From: CAVSJO01 sp963728445
GTDB lineage: Bacteria > Gemmatimonadota > Gemmatimonadetes > Longimicrobiales > RSA9
DNA length: 64,000 nt
NCBI GenBank assembly: GCA_963728445.1
Contig: CAVSJO010000007.1
Location: 256,120 to 320,119 of the forward strand
Direction of reading: 5' to 3'
The position numbers and the translations under genes were made by a program. Shown one piece after another: positions 8,311 to 16,757 of the stretch. Numbering within the stretch: position 1 is the first letter of the stretch; each line of letters starts with the position of its first letter. A model generated the notes under the pieces. It worked only from the letters and a program-made list of their open reading frames with translations. It was not told the origin of the DNA and did not search any database.

Positions 8311-9664
8311 GGTCGACCGCACGAGCCCACCCGAGCCCGGGGACGTACGCCACTTCGAGTTTCCCCGGGTGGTTCGGGACGAGCTGCCCAGCGGGTTCGG
8401 CGTCCTCTCCGCCCGGCACGGACGGCTCCCGCTGGTCACCGCCTCCCTCGTCCTCGACGCCGGCGCCGAGCGGGAACGGCCCGGTGAGGCCGGGCTGGCC
8501 CGGCTCACCGCGGCCGCCCTCGAGACCGGGACCGGAGAGCTGTCCGCCGACGACCTGGCGTGGGAGCTCGAGCGCATCGGGATCGAGCTGGACGTGGACG
8601 TCGACTGGGACGCCGCCGCCCTGAGCGTGACGGTCCCCTCGGAGCGGCTCGACTCGGCCCTCCAGCTCCTCTCCGCCATCGTCCGGTCGCCGTCCTTCCC
8701 GGAAGGCGAGATCCGCCGCCTCAGAGACGAGCAGCTCGCCGACCTGCTCCAGCGGCGGAAGGAGCCCCGCGCCCTCGCCAACGACATGTCGGCCCGCTTC
8801 ATCTTCGAGGACGAGTCCACGTACGCGCGTACGCTCTACGGTACCGCCGCCACCGTCGGCGCCTTCGACCGCGATCGTGTTCTGGCTTTCCACCGCCGCA
8901 CCTACGCGCCTGACGCCGCCACCCTGATCCTCGTCGGCGACATCGACGAGGAGCACGCCCTCCGCCTCGCCCGCTCCCACTTCGGCGACTGGGGCGGAAC
9001 CGCTGCCGAGCCGCCCGGGCTCCGCGTGTCCCCGGGCGTCGAGCGGAACACCGTGTTCGTCGTCGACAGGCCCGGCGCCGTTCAGTCCGAAATTCGCATC
9101 GGCCACGTGGGCCTGGCCCGAAGCCATCCGGACTACTTCCCGCTCCTCGTCATGAACACCATCCTCGGCGGTGCCTTCACCTCCCGCCTGAACATGAGCC
9201 TGCGGGAGACGCACGGCTTCACCTACGGCGCCCACAGCGTCTTCGACATGCGGCGGCATCCGGGCCCCTTCGTCGTACAGGCGGCCGTGGCAACGGACGT
9301 CACCGCTCCCGCCGTGCGGGAAGCCGTGCACGAGATGCAGACGCTCGCCCGGGAGGGCGCCTCCGAGGAAGAGGTCGCCAACGCCCGCGACTACCTCGCC
9401 GGCGTGCTGCCCCTCCGTTTCCAGACCACCGGGCAGCTCGCCTCCCGCCTCGCGGACCTCGTCGTCTACGACCTGCCGCCCGACCATTTCGCCCGTTACC
9501 AGGAGCGCATCCGGGCCGTCACGCCCGCCGACGTCCGCCGCGTCGCCGCCGAGCAGATCGGCGTCGACCGCCTGGCCATCGTCGTCGTGGGTGACGCCGG
9601 CGAGATCGAGCAGCCGCTCTGCGAGCTCGGACTCGGCGACGTCGAGGTCCACCATGCCGACTGA
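8303..9664 (+). CDS. M16 family peptidase-like, non-catalytic partner
   Basis: A 453-residue M16-fold protein whose zinc motif has been lost: the position of HXXEH reads GLARLTAAALETGTG. The C-terminal half keeps the family signature VMNTILGGAFTSRLNMSLRETHGFTYGAHS, typical of the glycine-rich-loop subunit (mitochondrial processing peptidase alpha-like). The start MPEVDRTSP was chosen because its ATG overlaps the end of the catalytic partner gene (ATGCCTGA), implying coupled 1:1 synthesis. The likely role is to complete the peptide-binding chamber of the upstream enzyme. The substrate is unknown. The stop overlaps the Nudix gene start. Confidence 0.9.
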   Translation: MPEVDRTSPPEPGDVRHFEFPRVVRDELPSGFGVLSARHGRLPLVTASLVLDAGAERERPGEAGLARLTAAALETGTGELSADDLAWELERIGIELDVDVDWDAAALSVTVPSERLDSALQLLSAIVRSPSFPEGEIRRLRDEQLADLLQRRKEPRALANDMSARFIFEDESTYARTLYGTAATVGAFDRDRVLAFHRRTYAPDAATLILVGDIDEEHALRLARSHFGDWGGTAAEPPGLRVSPGVERNTVFVVDRPGAVQSEIRIGHVGLARSHPDYFPLLVMNTILGGAFTSRLNMSLRETHGFTYGAHSVFDMRRHPGPFVVQAAVATDVTAPAVREAVHEMQTLAREGASEEEVANARDYLAGVLPLRFQTTGQLASRLADLVVYDLPPDHFARYQERIRAVTPADVRRVAAEQIGVDRLAIVVVGDAGEIEQPLCELGLGDVEVHHAD

Positions 9665-10307
9665 AGGCGACGGCCCACCCCCGCCCGCCAGCCCACGCTC
9701 CAACCGGGACCGGCCCGGCCGCGGCGACGCCGCCCGCTTCGCAGACATCGACAGGCCCGGCCGCATCCGCAGTCGCATGATCCACGACGGGCGCGTCGTC
9801 CACCTCACCGTCGACACCGTCCGCTATCCCGACGGCTCCACCGGAGAGCTGGAGATGATCCGCCACTCCGGCGCATCCGCCGTGCTCCCGGTCCTCGATC
9901 CGATCGACACCGACGATCCTCGCGTCCTCCTCATCCGCCAGTACCGCTACGCCGCCAGCGGGGAGCTTCTCGAGGTGCCCGCCGGACGGCCCCGCTCCCC
10001 CGGCGAGCCGTGGGAGGACTGTGCCCGCCGCGAGCTGGAGGAGGAGGTCGGCCTCGTCGCCGGCCGACTCGTCCCCCTGACCACCATCTTCACCACCCCG
10101 GGCTTCACCGACGAACGCATCCACGTCTTCCTCGGTCTCGACTGCACGCCCGGAACCACGCGTCGCGACCGGGACGAGTTCATCGAGCCCGTCGAGCTCC
10201 GCCTCTCCGAGGCACTCCGCCTCGCCCGCGACGGCGGCATCGACGACGCAAAGACCCTCTGCACCCTCCTCCACTTCCACGCCTTCCGCGCCGACCTCCC
10301 GCATTGA
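9654..10307 (+). CDS. Nudix hydrolase, ADP-ribose pyrophosphatase-like
   Basis: A 217-residue protein with a Nudix fold. The Nudix box is readable as GRPRSPGEPWEDCARRELEE followed by EVGL, with the metal-binding REXXEE core intact but with one extra residue between the first Gly and the first Glu compared with the standard spacing. Upstream sequence (LLIRQYRYAASGELLEVPAG) and downstream TTPGFTDERIHVFLGLD are typical of ADP-ribose or sugar-nucleotide pyrophosphatases, which clear ADP-ribose to AMP plus ribose phosphate. The first 35 residues are Pro-rich and probably disordered. The ATG overlaps the end of the M16 partner gene. This is the last gene of the run. Confidence 0.85.
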   Translation: MPTEGDGPPPPASPRSNRDRPGRGDAARFADIDRPGRIRSRMIHDGRVVHLTVDTVRYPDGSTGELEMIRHSGASAVLPVLDPIDTDDPRVLLIRQYRYAASGELLEVPAGRPRSPGEPWEDCARRELEEEVGLVAGRLVPLTTIFTTPGFTDERIHVFLGLDCTPGTTRRDRDEFIEPVELRLSEALRLARDGGIDDAKTLCTLLHFHAFRADLPH

Positions 10308-10632
10308 CCGGGCGCAACCCTTTCGCTCCGTCGCGCGTCCTGTTTACATGAGGCGCTCGCCGCGCGCGGCTCGCGCGCTCGGGCCGCGACCGTGCACGAT
10401 CGTGCACAAACGCGGACGGCGCCTGTCCATGATCGAGGACACATCGTCGGATGCACGGCGGCTGGCAGAAGGTACGTAAAGCGTTGGTATATGGTGATTT
10501 ACAGGGATTTCTGACAAGGTTTGCAACGTGCGGGGGCATGGTATGGAACGTGCCCTCATCAGGGGTGACGACGACGCCGGGCAGCGGGCGGCCGATGGAC
10601 CGCCCGGTGCGAGGCCGCTCGAAGGGGGAATG
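10308..10632. other. Intergenic region before the sigma factor gene
   Basis: This 325-base gap holds no convincing gene. It contains a GC-rich inverted stretch just after the Nudix stop, a perfect 16-base palindrome listed separately, and a relatively AT-rich patch at about 10475-10520 (including GTTGGTATATGG and ATTTACAGGGATTTC) that is the likely promoter region of the sigma factor. An in-frame extension of the sigma ORF to 10528 is possible, but a good ribosome site sits only at about 10621-10628. Confidence 0.5.
10392..10407. promoter_or_regulatory. 16-base perfect palindrome, possible operator
   Basis: GTGCACGATCGTGCAC is its own reverse complement over all 16 bases. It sits in the gap between the Nudix gene and the ECF sigma factor, about 225-240 bases upstream of the sigma start. 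Dimeric helix-turn-helix repressors bind sites of this shape. No cognate regulator is recognised, and one occurrence cannot prove function. Confidence 0.3.
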
Positions 10633-11280
10633 ATGGCCAAGACGGCTCGATCGGTCCGGGAGACGCCGGTGCAGGTTGCGGCGCGGGAGGCGAAGGAGCA
10701 GCGGGCGGCGCTGAGCGACAGTGAACTCGTTGCGGGATTCCTGGCCGGAGACAGGCGTACGTTCACGGAGCTGACGGAGCGTTATCAGGACCGTCTGCTG
10801 AACTTCATCTATCGGATGATCGGGGACCGGGATCGCGCGGAGGACCTGGTCCAGGAGACGTTCGTGCGGGTGTACCGGCACCTGCACCGGTTCGATCAGA
10901 GCAAGAAGTTCTCGACGTGGGCGTACACGATCGCGAGCAACCTGGCGAAGAACGAGCTTCGGAACCGGTCGCGGAACCCGCTCGTGCTGTTCCAGGCGAT
11001 CAAGACGAGCTGGGAGGCGGACCATCGTCCGCTGGAGTGGGAGGACAACACGTACCGGCCGGACGACCTGTTCCGGAAGCGGCACCTGAGGGAGCTGGTC
11101 GAGAAGGTCGTGGACGACCTGCCCGCGCACCACCGGGAGGTGTTCCTGCTCCGTGAGATGGAGGGGAAGACGTACGAGGAGATCGCGGAGATCACGGGCG
11201 TGAACCTGGGGACCGTGAAGAGCCGTCTGAACCGGGCGCGGAACAGCTTCGCGCAGCTGATCGAGCCCATGCTGGACTAG
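10633..11280 (+). CDS. ECF-type RNA polymerase sigma factor
   Basis: A 215-residue sigma-70 family protein. Region 2 is LVAGFLAGDRRTFTELTERY followed by RLLNFIYRMIGDRDRAEDLVQETFVRVY and KFSTWAYTIASNLAKNELR (the -10 recognition helix). Region 4 is LPAHHREVFLLREMEGKTYEEIAE followed by GTVKSRLNRAR (the -35 recognition helix). Region 3 is absent, as in ECF sigmas. The ATG at 10633 follows a GAAGGGGG site; a second ATG lies directly before it. The next gene encodes a zinc-binding membrane anti-sigma candidate, so activity is probably controlled by release from that partner in response to an envelope signal. The regulon is unknown. Confidence 0.9.
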   Translation: MAKTARSVRETPVQVAAREAKEQRAALSDSELVAGFLAGDRRTFTELTERYQDRLLNFIYRMIGDRDRAEDLVQETFVRVYRHLHRFDQSKKFSTWAYTIASNLAKNELRNRSRNPLVLFQAIKTSWEADHRPLEWEDNTYRPDDLFRKRHLRELVEKVVDDLPAHHREVFLLREMEGKTYEEIAEITGVNLGTVKSRLNRARNSFAQLIEPMLD

Positions 11281-11489
11281 GTGATCCGGCCTCGAGCCGG
11301 AAGGTGCGGTGTCGTTCCCCGGGTGGGGGGGCGATGCCGGATGCGGCGAACGGGGAAACGCCGCAGCGAACGGTCCCGTCGGCAGCATTGCGGCGGGGCC
11401 GTTTCGCGTTCGGGGAACTCGGGCCGCGTGCGAACGTAGAACGTTCGGTGACCGGGGGACCCGATGGACGAGACGGTCGAGGGCGAAGC

Positions 11490-12305
11490 ATGGAGCAGCG
11501 GGAAGAACAGACGGGACGCGGCGGATCGGCGCCGCTGACGTGCGCGGACTTCCGGTCCGGGCACTCCGAATGGCGAGACGGGCGGATGCCGGCGGACGCG
11601 GCGGCCCGCTGGACGAAGCACGTGGGTCGCTGCGGGACGTGTGCCCGCTACGATGCGGCGGTACGCGCCGCCCCCGACCTCCTGTGCAGCCTGCCCGCTC
11701 CCACCGTAGCCCACGATTTCGAGTTCCGCCTCCGCCACAGGATCGTGCACCTGCGGGAAGAGGAGCGCGCCCGGGCCATCGGCTCGGGGCTGTCCTCGAT
11801 GGTGCCGGTCGCGCTGGCGGCGGCGCTGGCGCTCGTCGCGTGGAGCCCGCTCCTGACGGGGCTCCTGGAGACGTCCGGCAGGGCACCCGCCGCCGGGACG
11901 GCGGCGGACGTGACGGGCTCACCCGCGCCGGTCCAGCGTCTGGAGACGGAAGCAGCGCCGGCGCAGCTCGCGAGGAGCCAGGACGGGGCGCGGGCGACGT
12001 CGCCTTCCGCCTCGAAGCCGGTGCCCAATCCGTTCAAGGGCGACCCCCTGTTCGACGGGGATGCGCTGCTGGCGCAGGATGCCCACCACGTGATGCCCCT
12101 CGTGCCGGCGGCGGCGCTGACGCCGGTGTACAGCTCCACGACCCCGTACGCCTACTGGGCCGCGGACGTCCAGCGTCGGATGCTGCCCCTGTTCGAGTCC
12201 GCGGACATCGGCTACCCTGATGCGGCCGGGGGCTTCTCCCCGCTGCAGGTGGGGCCGCCGGCGCTCCCCGCGATCCCCGTGGGAGCCCGCATCTTCACGC
12301 ACTGA
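11490..12305 (+). CDS. Membrane anti-sigma factor with zf-HC2 motif
   Basis: A 271-residue protein with a zinc anti-sigma motif HVGRCGTC (H-x3-C-x2-C) at about 45 residues from the start, one transmembrane helix (MVPVALAAALALVAWSPLL, about 115-135) and a long Ala/Pro-rich extracytoplasmic tail of about 130 residues without a known domain. ZAS-family proteins hold ECF sigmas inactive at the membrane, and the position directly downstream of the ECF gene supports that pairing. The start MEQREEQTG follows a GAGGG site; an in-frame extension back to 11304 is low-complexity. The tail is a candidate sensor but nothing in it identifies the signal. Confidence 0.75.
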   Translation: MEQREEQTGRGGSAPLTCADFRSGHSEWRDGRMPADAAARWTKHVGRCGTCARYDAAVRAAPDLLCSLPAPTVAHDFEFRLRHRIVHLREEERARAIGSGLSSMVPVALAAALALVAWSPLLTGLLETSGRAPAAGTAADVTGSPAPVQRLETEAAPAQLARSQDGARATSPSASKPVPNPFKGDPLFDGDALLAQDAHHVMPLVPAAALTPVYSSTTPYAYWAADVQRRMLPLFESADIGYPDAAGGFSPLQVGPPALPAIPVGARIFTH

Positions 12306-12323
12306 TCCTCCGCACCGAGCTCC

Positions 12324-13337
12324 ATGGCGCTCCAGAGTCCCGACGCGCTCCTCGACCGCCTGCGCAAGGGCGCCCGGGGCGGCGTCTTCTTCCTCTTCGG
12401 GGACGAGGACTACCTGAAGGAGGAAGCGGCCGCGGCCATCGTCGAGGCGCACCTCGAGCCGGGAACCCGGGACTTCAACCTGGATCAGCTCCGTGGCGGT
12501 GACGTCGATCCCGAGACGCTCGCCTCCATCCTCCAGACGCCGCCGATGATGGCCCCGTTCCGCGTCGTCGTCGTCCGGGACGCCCAGGGCCTGGCCGTCT
12601 CCGCCCGCACCCGGGACGTCATCGAGTCTCTGCTCGAGCGGGATCTGCCCGACCTGGCCGTCGTCCTCGTCGCCGAGCTGCCGGCCCGCTCCAAGGCCAG
12701 GTTCTACGAGACGTTGAAGAAGAAGGCGACGGCGGCCGAGTTCCAGTCCCTGTCCCTCAACGACGTGCCGGGCTGGCTCATGGATCGGGCCCGCGTGGAC
12801 GGCCTCGAGCTGGAGCCCGACGCAGCCCGCGCACTGCCCGCCGCCGTCGGACGGGACCTGCGCACCCTCGTCGGCGAGCTGACCAAGCTGCGGGACTTCG
12901 TCGGCGAGCGCGGCGCCATCACCCGGGCCGACGTGGAAGCCGCCGTGGGCGTCGTCCCGCGGGAGGACCGCTGGGCGTGGTTCGACCGCGTCGCGGACGG
13001 CGACATCGCCGGCGCGCGCCGTTCGCTGCCCGTCCTCCTCGAGGGCTCCGAAAGCGGCGTCGGCCTCGTCATCGGTCTCGGCACCCACTTCCTCCGCCTG
13101 GGCCTCGCCCTCTCCGGCGGTGAGCGGAGCCTCTCCGGCGAGCTGCCGCCCCACCAGCGCTGGCTCGCTCGCCGCATCGTGCAGCAGGCCCGGGGCTGGA
13201 CGCTCGAGCGCGTGGACGCCGCGCTGGACGACCTGCTGCGCGCCGATCGCCTCCTCAAGTCGACGGGCCTCGGGGACCAGCCGATCCTCGAAGAGCTGCT
13301 GCTCCGCATGCAGGCGCGGCTCCCGTCTGCGGCCTAG
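12324..13337 (+). CDS. holA: DNA polymerase III, delta subunit
   Basis: A 337-residue clamp-loader subunit. It opens the beta sliding clamp in the DnaX complex. The N-terminal segment GGVFFLFGDEDYLKEEAAAAIV is the family start; PPMMAPFRVVVVRDAQGL and LPDLAVVLVAELPARSK follow in the RecA-like domain I, with LRTLVGELTKL in domain II and the C-terminal collar domain (about 215-337, WTLERVDAALDDLLRADRLLKSTG). Delta lacks Walker motifs, as here. The ATG lies 18 bases after the anti-sigma stop, and the SPOR gene follows after five bases, so transcription is probably shared. Confidence 0.9.
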   Translation: MALQSPDALLDRLRKGARGGVFFLFGDEDYLKEEAAAAIVEAHLEPGTRDFNLDQLRGGDVDPETLASILQTPPMMAPFRVVVVRDAQGLAVSARTRDVIESLLERDLPDLAVVLVAELPARSKARFYETLKKKATAAEFQSLSLNDVPGWLMDRARVDGLELEPDAARALPAAVGRDLRTLVGELTKLRDFVGERGAITRADVEAAVGVVPREDRWAWFDRVADGDIAGARRSLPVLLEGSESGVGLVIGLGTHFLRLGLALSGGERSLSGELPPHQRWLARRIVQQARGWTLERVDAALDDLLRADRLLKSTGLGDQPILEELLLRMQARLPSAA

Positions 13338-13342
13338 CCGCC

Positions 13343-14245
13343 GTGCCGCGTCCCTCTGTCCCGCGCTTCCCGCAGGTCGTTCTTTCGAGTCTGCTCGCCC
13401 TGGTCGTGCTCATGGCGGCGTCCGCGGGCGAGCTCCGGGCGCAGCGCCGCGCTCCGACGAGCGCCGACCCGGCCCTCGATCGCGTCGACTCGCTCGTGGC
13501 CGCGGGCGACGTCGCCGGGGCTCGCGCCAGCCTCGACCGCTGGTTCGCCGCCGCCCCGGCGTCCGGCCCCGCCGACGCGCGGGCCCGCGCCCTCTTCCTG
13601 CGGGCCGAGCTGACGCCCCGGTTCGCGGCCGCGGAGAAGGATCTGCTCGCCGTCGTCTTAGGCTACCCGACCTCCCCGCAGGCTCCGGACGCGCTGCTGC
13701 GGCTCGGGCAGGGGCTGGCGGCAGCCGGAGACCGTGAGCGCGCCGCCGGATACCTCCGCCGCCTCGTCGCCGACTACCCCTCGAGTCCCCGGCGTGCCGC
13801 CGGCTACGTCTGGCTGGCGCGCTCGCTCCAGGGGAAAGAGGCGTGCGCCGCGGCGCGGGACGGCCTGGCGGCCGCGACGGCAGACGTCGAGGCCGAGCGG
13901 CTCCTCCGTGCGGAGCGGGAAGCGGCGTGCGGGAGCGGGGCGAGGGCCGGCTCGGCAGCGACGACTGCCGCCAGCGTTCCTGCGCCCGCGCGGGCCGCCG
14001 GCCGGTATGCCGTCCAGCTCGGCGCGTTCCGGGACGGCGAGCACGCGGAGGCGCTCGCGGCACGGGCGCGTCGGCTCGGCTACGAGCCCCGGATCGTCAC
14101 CGTGGGCAACGGATCGCTGCTGCGTGTGCGCGTGGGCCGCTGGTCCACCCAGGGTCCCGCAGGTGCGGCGGTCCGCAGCCTGCACGACGCCGGCCTCGAG
14201 GCGGCTCTGGTGGACGACGTCTCCGCCGAGCACCCCGCGCGCTGA
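13343..14245 (+). CDS. SPOR-domain periplasmic protein with TPR-like helices
   Basis: A 300-residue exported protein. The first 34 residues form a signal peptide (hydrophobic VVLSSLLALVVLMAASAG, cleavage near LRAQ). A central helical region resembles the TPR-like YbgF/BamD arrangement (DLLAVVLGYPTSPQAPDALLRLGQG, RLVADYPSSPRRAAGYVWLA). The C-terminal SPOR domain (about 215-290, RYAVQLGAFRDGEHAEALAARA) binds denuded glycan strands at division sites. It is therefore likely to act at the peptidoglycan in the periplasm, perhaps in division or envelope constriction. The GTG start is five bases after holA. Confidence 0.8.
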   Translation: MPRPSVPRFPQVVLSSLLALVVLMAASAGELRAQRRAPTSADPALDRVDSLVAAGDVAGARASLDRWFAAAPASGPADARARALFLRAELTPRFAAAEKDLLAVVLGYPTSPQAPDALLRLGQGLAAAGDRERAAGYLRRLVADYPSSPRRAAGYVWLARSLQGKEACAAARDGLAAATADVEAERLLRAEREAACGSGARAGSAATTAASVPAPARAAGRYAVQLGAFRDGEHAEALAARARRLGYEPRIVTVGNGSLLRVRVGRWSTQGPAGAAVRSLHDAGLEAALVDDVSAEHPAR

Positions 14246-14318
14246 CAGGCAGGCACCCCAACACGCTTCAAGTGCCCGTCCCTGATCGGCCTGATCCTTG
14301 CTCTTCCTGCGGGTCACC

Positions 14319-14939
14319 ATGCGTGAAAAGCATCGAACCGCGAAGCGCTCCGGGGGAGTCAGGATCCTGGTGGCGGAGGACGAGCCACTCAACGCCCTGG
14401 CACTCCGCTCTCAGCTCGAGGCACTCGGCCATCGGGTCGTCGGACCCGCAGTCAACGGCAGGGAGGCCGTCCGGCTCGCGCAGGAGAACGACATCGACCT
14501 CGCCATCCTCGACATCCGCATGCCCGTGATGAGCGGCATCGAGGCCGCCGACGAGATCTTCCGCATCCGCCCCACGCCCATCCTGCTCCTCACCGGCTAC
14601 AGCTCCCCCGAGTACATCGAGCAGGCGAGCTCGCTGCCCGTCTTCCACTACCTCGTGAAGCCGGCGTCCATGGAGGATCTCGGGCCCGCCATCGCCGTGG
14701 CCCTCGCCCGGTTCCGGGAATGGCAGGAGTTCCGGACCGACGCCCGGAACCTCGAGCGGAAGATGGAGGAGCGCGCGCTGGTCGAGCGCGCCAAGCGGCT
14801 GCTCATGACGTCCCGCGGCCTGGCGGAGGTCGACGCGTACCGTCTGCTCCAGAAGGAGAGCCAGAACCGCAATCAGCCGATGGTCGACATCGCCCGATCC
14901 ATCCTGGTGATGCGTTCTGTCCTCGAAGAGGAGAGGTAG
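14319..14939 (+). CDS. Response regulator with ANTAR RNA-binding domain
   Basis: A 206-residue two-domain regulator. The receiver domain (about 14-128) has VAEDE, the phosphoacceptor Asp65 (AILDIRMPVMSG), the Thr in LLLTGYSS and the Lys in YLVKPAS. A short coiled linker leads to an ANTAR domain (about 145-200; ALVERAKRLLMTSRGLAEVDAYRLL, then NQPMVDIARSIL), which binds tandem hexaloop hairpins in nascent RNA to prevent termination. It is thus a phosphorylation-gated antiterminator in the AmiR/EutV class. The ATG at 14319 is preferred to an upstream TTG. No target hairpins were found next to it, and the partner kinase is not adjacent. Confidence 0.88.
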   Translation: MREKHRTAKRSGGVRILVAEDEPLNALALRSQLEALGHRVVGPAVNGREAVRLAQENDIDLAILDIRMPVMSGIEAADEIFRIRPTPILLLTGYSSPEYIEQASSLPVFHYLVKPASMEDLGPAIAVALARFREWQEFRTDARNLERKMEERALVERAKRLLMTSRGLAEVDAYRLLQKESQNRNQPMVDIARSILVMRSVLEEER

Positions 14940-15406
14940 GAGGAGCCGCCCGGAGCGGGCCCGCGAGAGGAGCCCGTCTCACCGGGCCCACGAACTCCGG
15001 GATCAGGTCGTTGCGACCTTCCAGCGCCCGAAGGGAAGGGTCGGCACCGGCCGCACCTTGCCGCCCCAGATCATCGCCGAAATCCGCGGACCCGACGCCG
15101 CGGACCTTCCGCTCCATATCACGATTCCCCGCGGCACTCGCGCGGTCTCCGTCTTGTCTCTCGGCTGCATGGCCGTATTCATCATCCACCCCGGGCTCGG
15201 ATCTGTATGCCACCCCACGCGCGTCCACGGGGCACGGCCCGTTCCGATCCGGAGAGATTGTCTCAAGTGACTGTGAAATAATGGTTTATGAATACATATG
15301 ACGCTCGCGACCACTGCCCCGTGTCCCATGAGAGGGACGGCCGCCGTGTCGAAATGACACGATCCCGCCATTGGCGCAGGCGCCGCGCACGGCGACATCT
15401 TCCGGG
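14940..15406. other. Intergenic region, possible promoter near its right half
   Basis: This 467-base gap shows no ORF with coding character. At about 15255-15300 it turns markedly AT-rich. A TTGTCT at 15258-15263 and TAATGG at 15279-15284 (15-base spacer) could be a weak vegetative promoter for the amine oxidase gene starting at 15407. Nothing else is recognised. Confidence 0.4.
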
Positions 15407-16757
15407 ATGAGCGACGGAATGGGGACGGGCTCGACGGCGGTGGTCGGGGCGGGGCCGGCGGGACTGTCGGCGGCCTGGCGGCTCCGGAAGGCGGGGTGGC
15501 CTGTGACCGTATACGAGGCGGCGCCGGGGCCCGGCGGGCGGGTGCGCACCGACGAGCTGGAGGGGGTGCGGCTCGACCCCGGTCCGCAGTTCGTGGGCGG
15601 GCACTACACGCGGACGCTCGCGCTGCTCGAGGAGCTCGGTCGGTCAGGGGAGGTGCTGCCGGCGCGCGGACGGGACGCGTTGCTGCGGGGCGGCCGGATC
15701 CACGGGATCACGTACGGCTCGCCGACGAGCATGGCGACGTCGGGGGCGCTTCCGGTCTCGCTGAAGCTCCGACTCCTGAGCCGGTATCTGCCGTTCCTCG
15801 TGAAGGAGCGGAGCGGTCTGGATGCGGCGGACCCGTCGCGGGGGAACGGGCCTGCCCTGGACGTGGAGAGCATCGCCGCGTGGGGTCGTCGAGAGATGGG
15901 TTCGGAGTTCGTGGAGCTGCTGGTGTATCCGCTGCTGGCGTCGTACTCGAACATGACGCCCGAGGACACCAGCGCCGGCTACTATCACGCGCTGGCCAGC
16001 GTCGGCCTGGACGTCCGGGTGATGGGGCTGCGGGGTGGCATCGGGACGCTGCCCGCCGTCCTCGGCGGCTGCGCTCGAGAAGGGGGGCGCCGAGCTGCGG
16101 TACGACCATCGCGTCGGGGAGGTGCGCGTGGAGGGGGGACGCGTGCGGATCCGCCGTGAGGACGGCACGGAGGCGGAGCACGCCGGGGCCGTCGTGGCGC
16201 TGCCGCCCGCGGAGACGGCTCGCGTGTGTGAACTCCCGGACGCCGTGGCAGGGTTCGTCGCCTCGGCGCCGACCCGGCGGTGCCTGTCCGTGGCGCTCGT
16301 TCTGGACCGTCCCGCCGGCTACGACTGGTTCGGCCTGTCGTTCTCGCGGCGGGAGCCGCCCGGAGACGTGCTCGCCGCGATCTGCAACATGGAGGCGAAG
16401 CCCGGCGGACTGGTGCCGGAGGGGAAGGGCGGCCTGGTGGTCTTCCCGGCGCCGTCGCGGGTGGACTCCCTGGCGGGTCGTGATGCGGGCGAGGTGGTGG
16501 ACACGCTCCTGCCGGCCGTGGAGCGGGCGCTGCCCGGAGTGAGCGGCCACGTCGTGCGGGCGCGAGTCTATCCGTTCGCGGCGGGCAGCACGCAGTTCCC
16601 GGCGGGCCGCCTGCGCGAGCTGGCGGCCCTCGACATGGACGCCCTTCCGCCGGGTCTCGCTCTCGCCGGTGACTACCTGGCGGGGCCCACCATCGAAGGC
16701 GCCGTACGGAGCGGCGTCCGAGCGGCGGAGCGTCTGCTGCGAAGCGTCACGTCCTGA
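15407..16757 (+). pseudogene. FAD-dependent amine oxidase / protoporphyrinogen-oxidase-like, frameshifted
   Basis: Flavin-containing oxidase of the amine-oxidase superfamily. The N-terminal half has the dinucleotide-binding fingerprint VVGAGPAGLSAAWRLRKAG with YEAAPGPGGRVRT and a GPQFVGGHYT segment. The C-terminal half has ALPPAETARVC and closes with PPGLALAGDYLAGPTIEGAVRSG, the FAD-binding end of this family. The halves lie in different frames. They join cleanly if one G is removed at about 16064-16065, giving GTLPAVLAAALEKGGAEL across the site. The substrate (protoporphyrinogen, carotenoid or amine) cannot be decided. Because the rest is well preserved, a sequencing or assembly error is as likely as true inactivation. 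The 3' end overlaps the convergent RDD gene by 11 bases. Confidence 0.8.
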
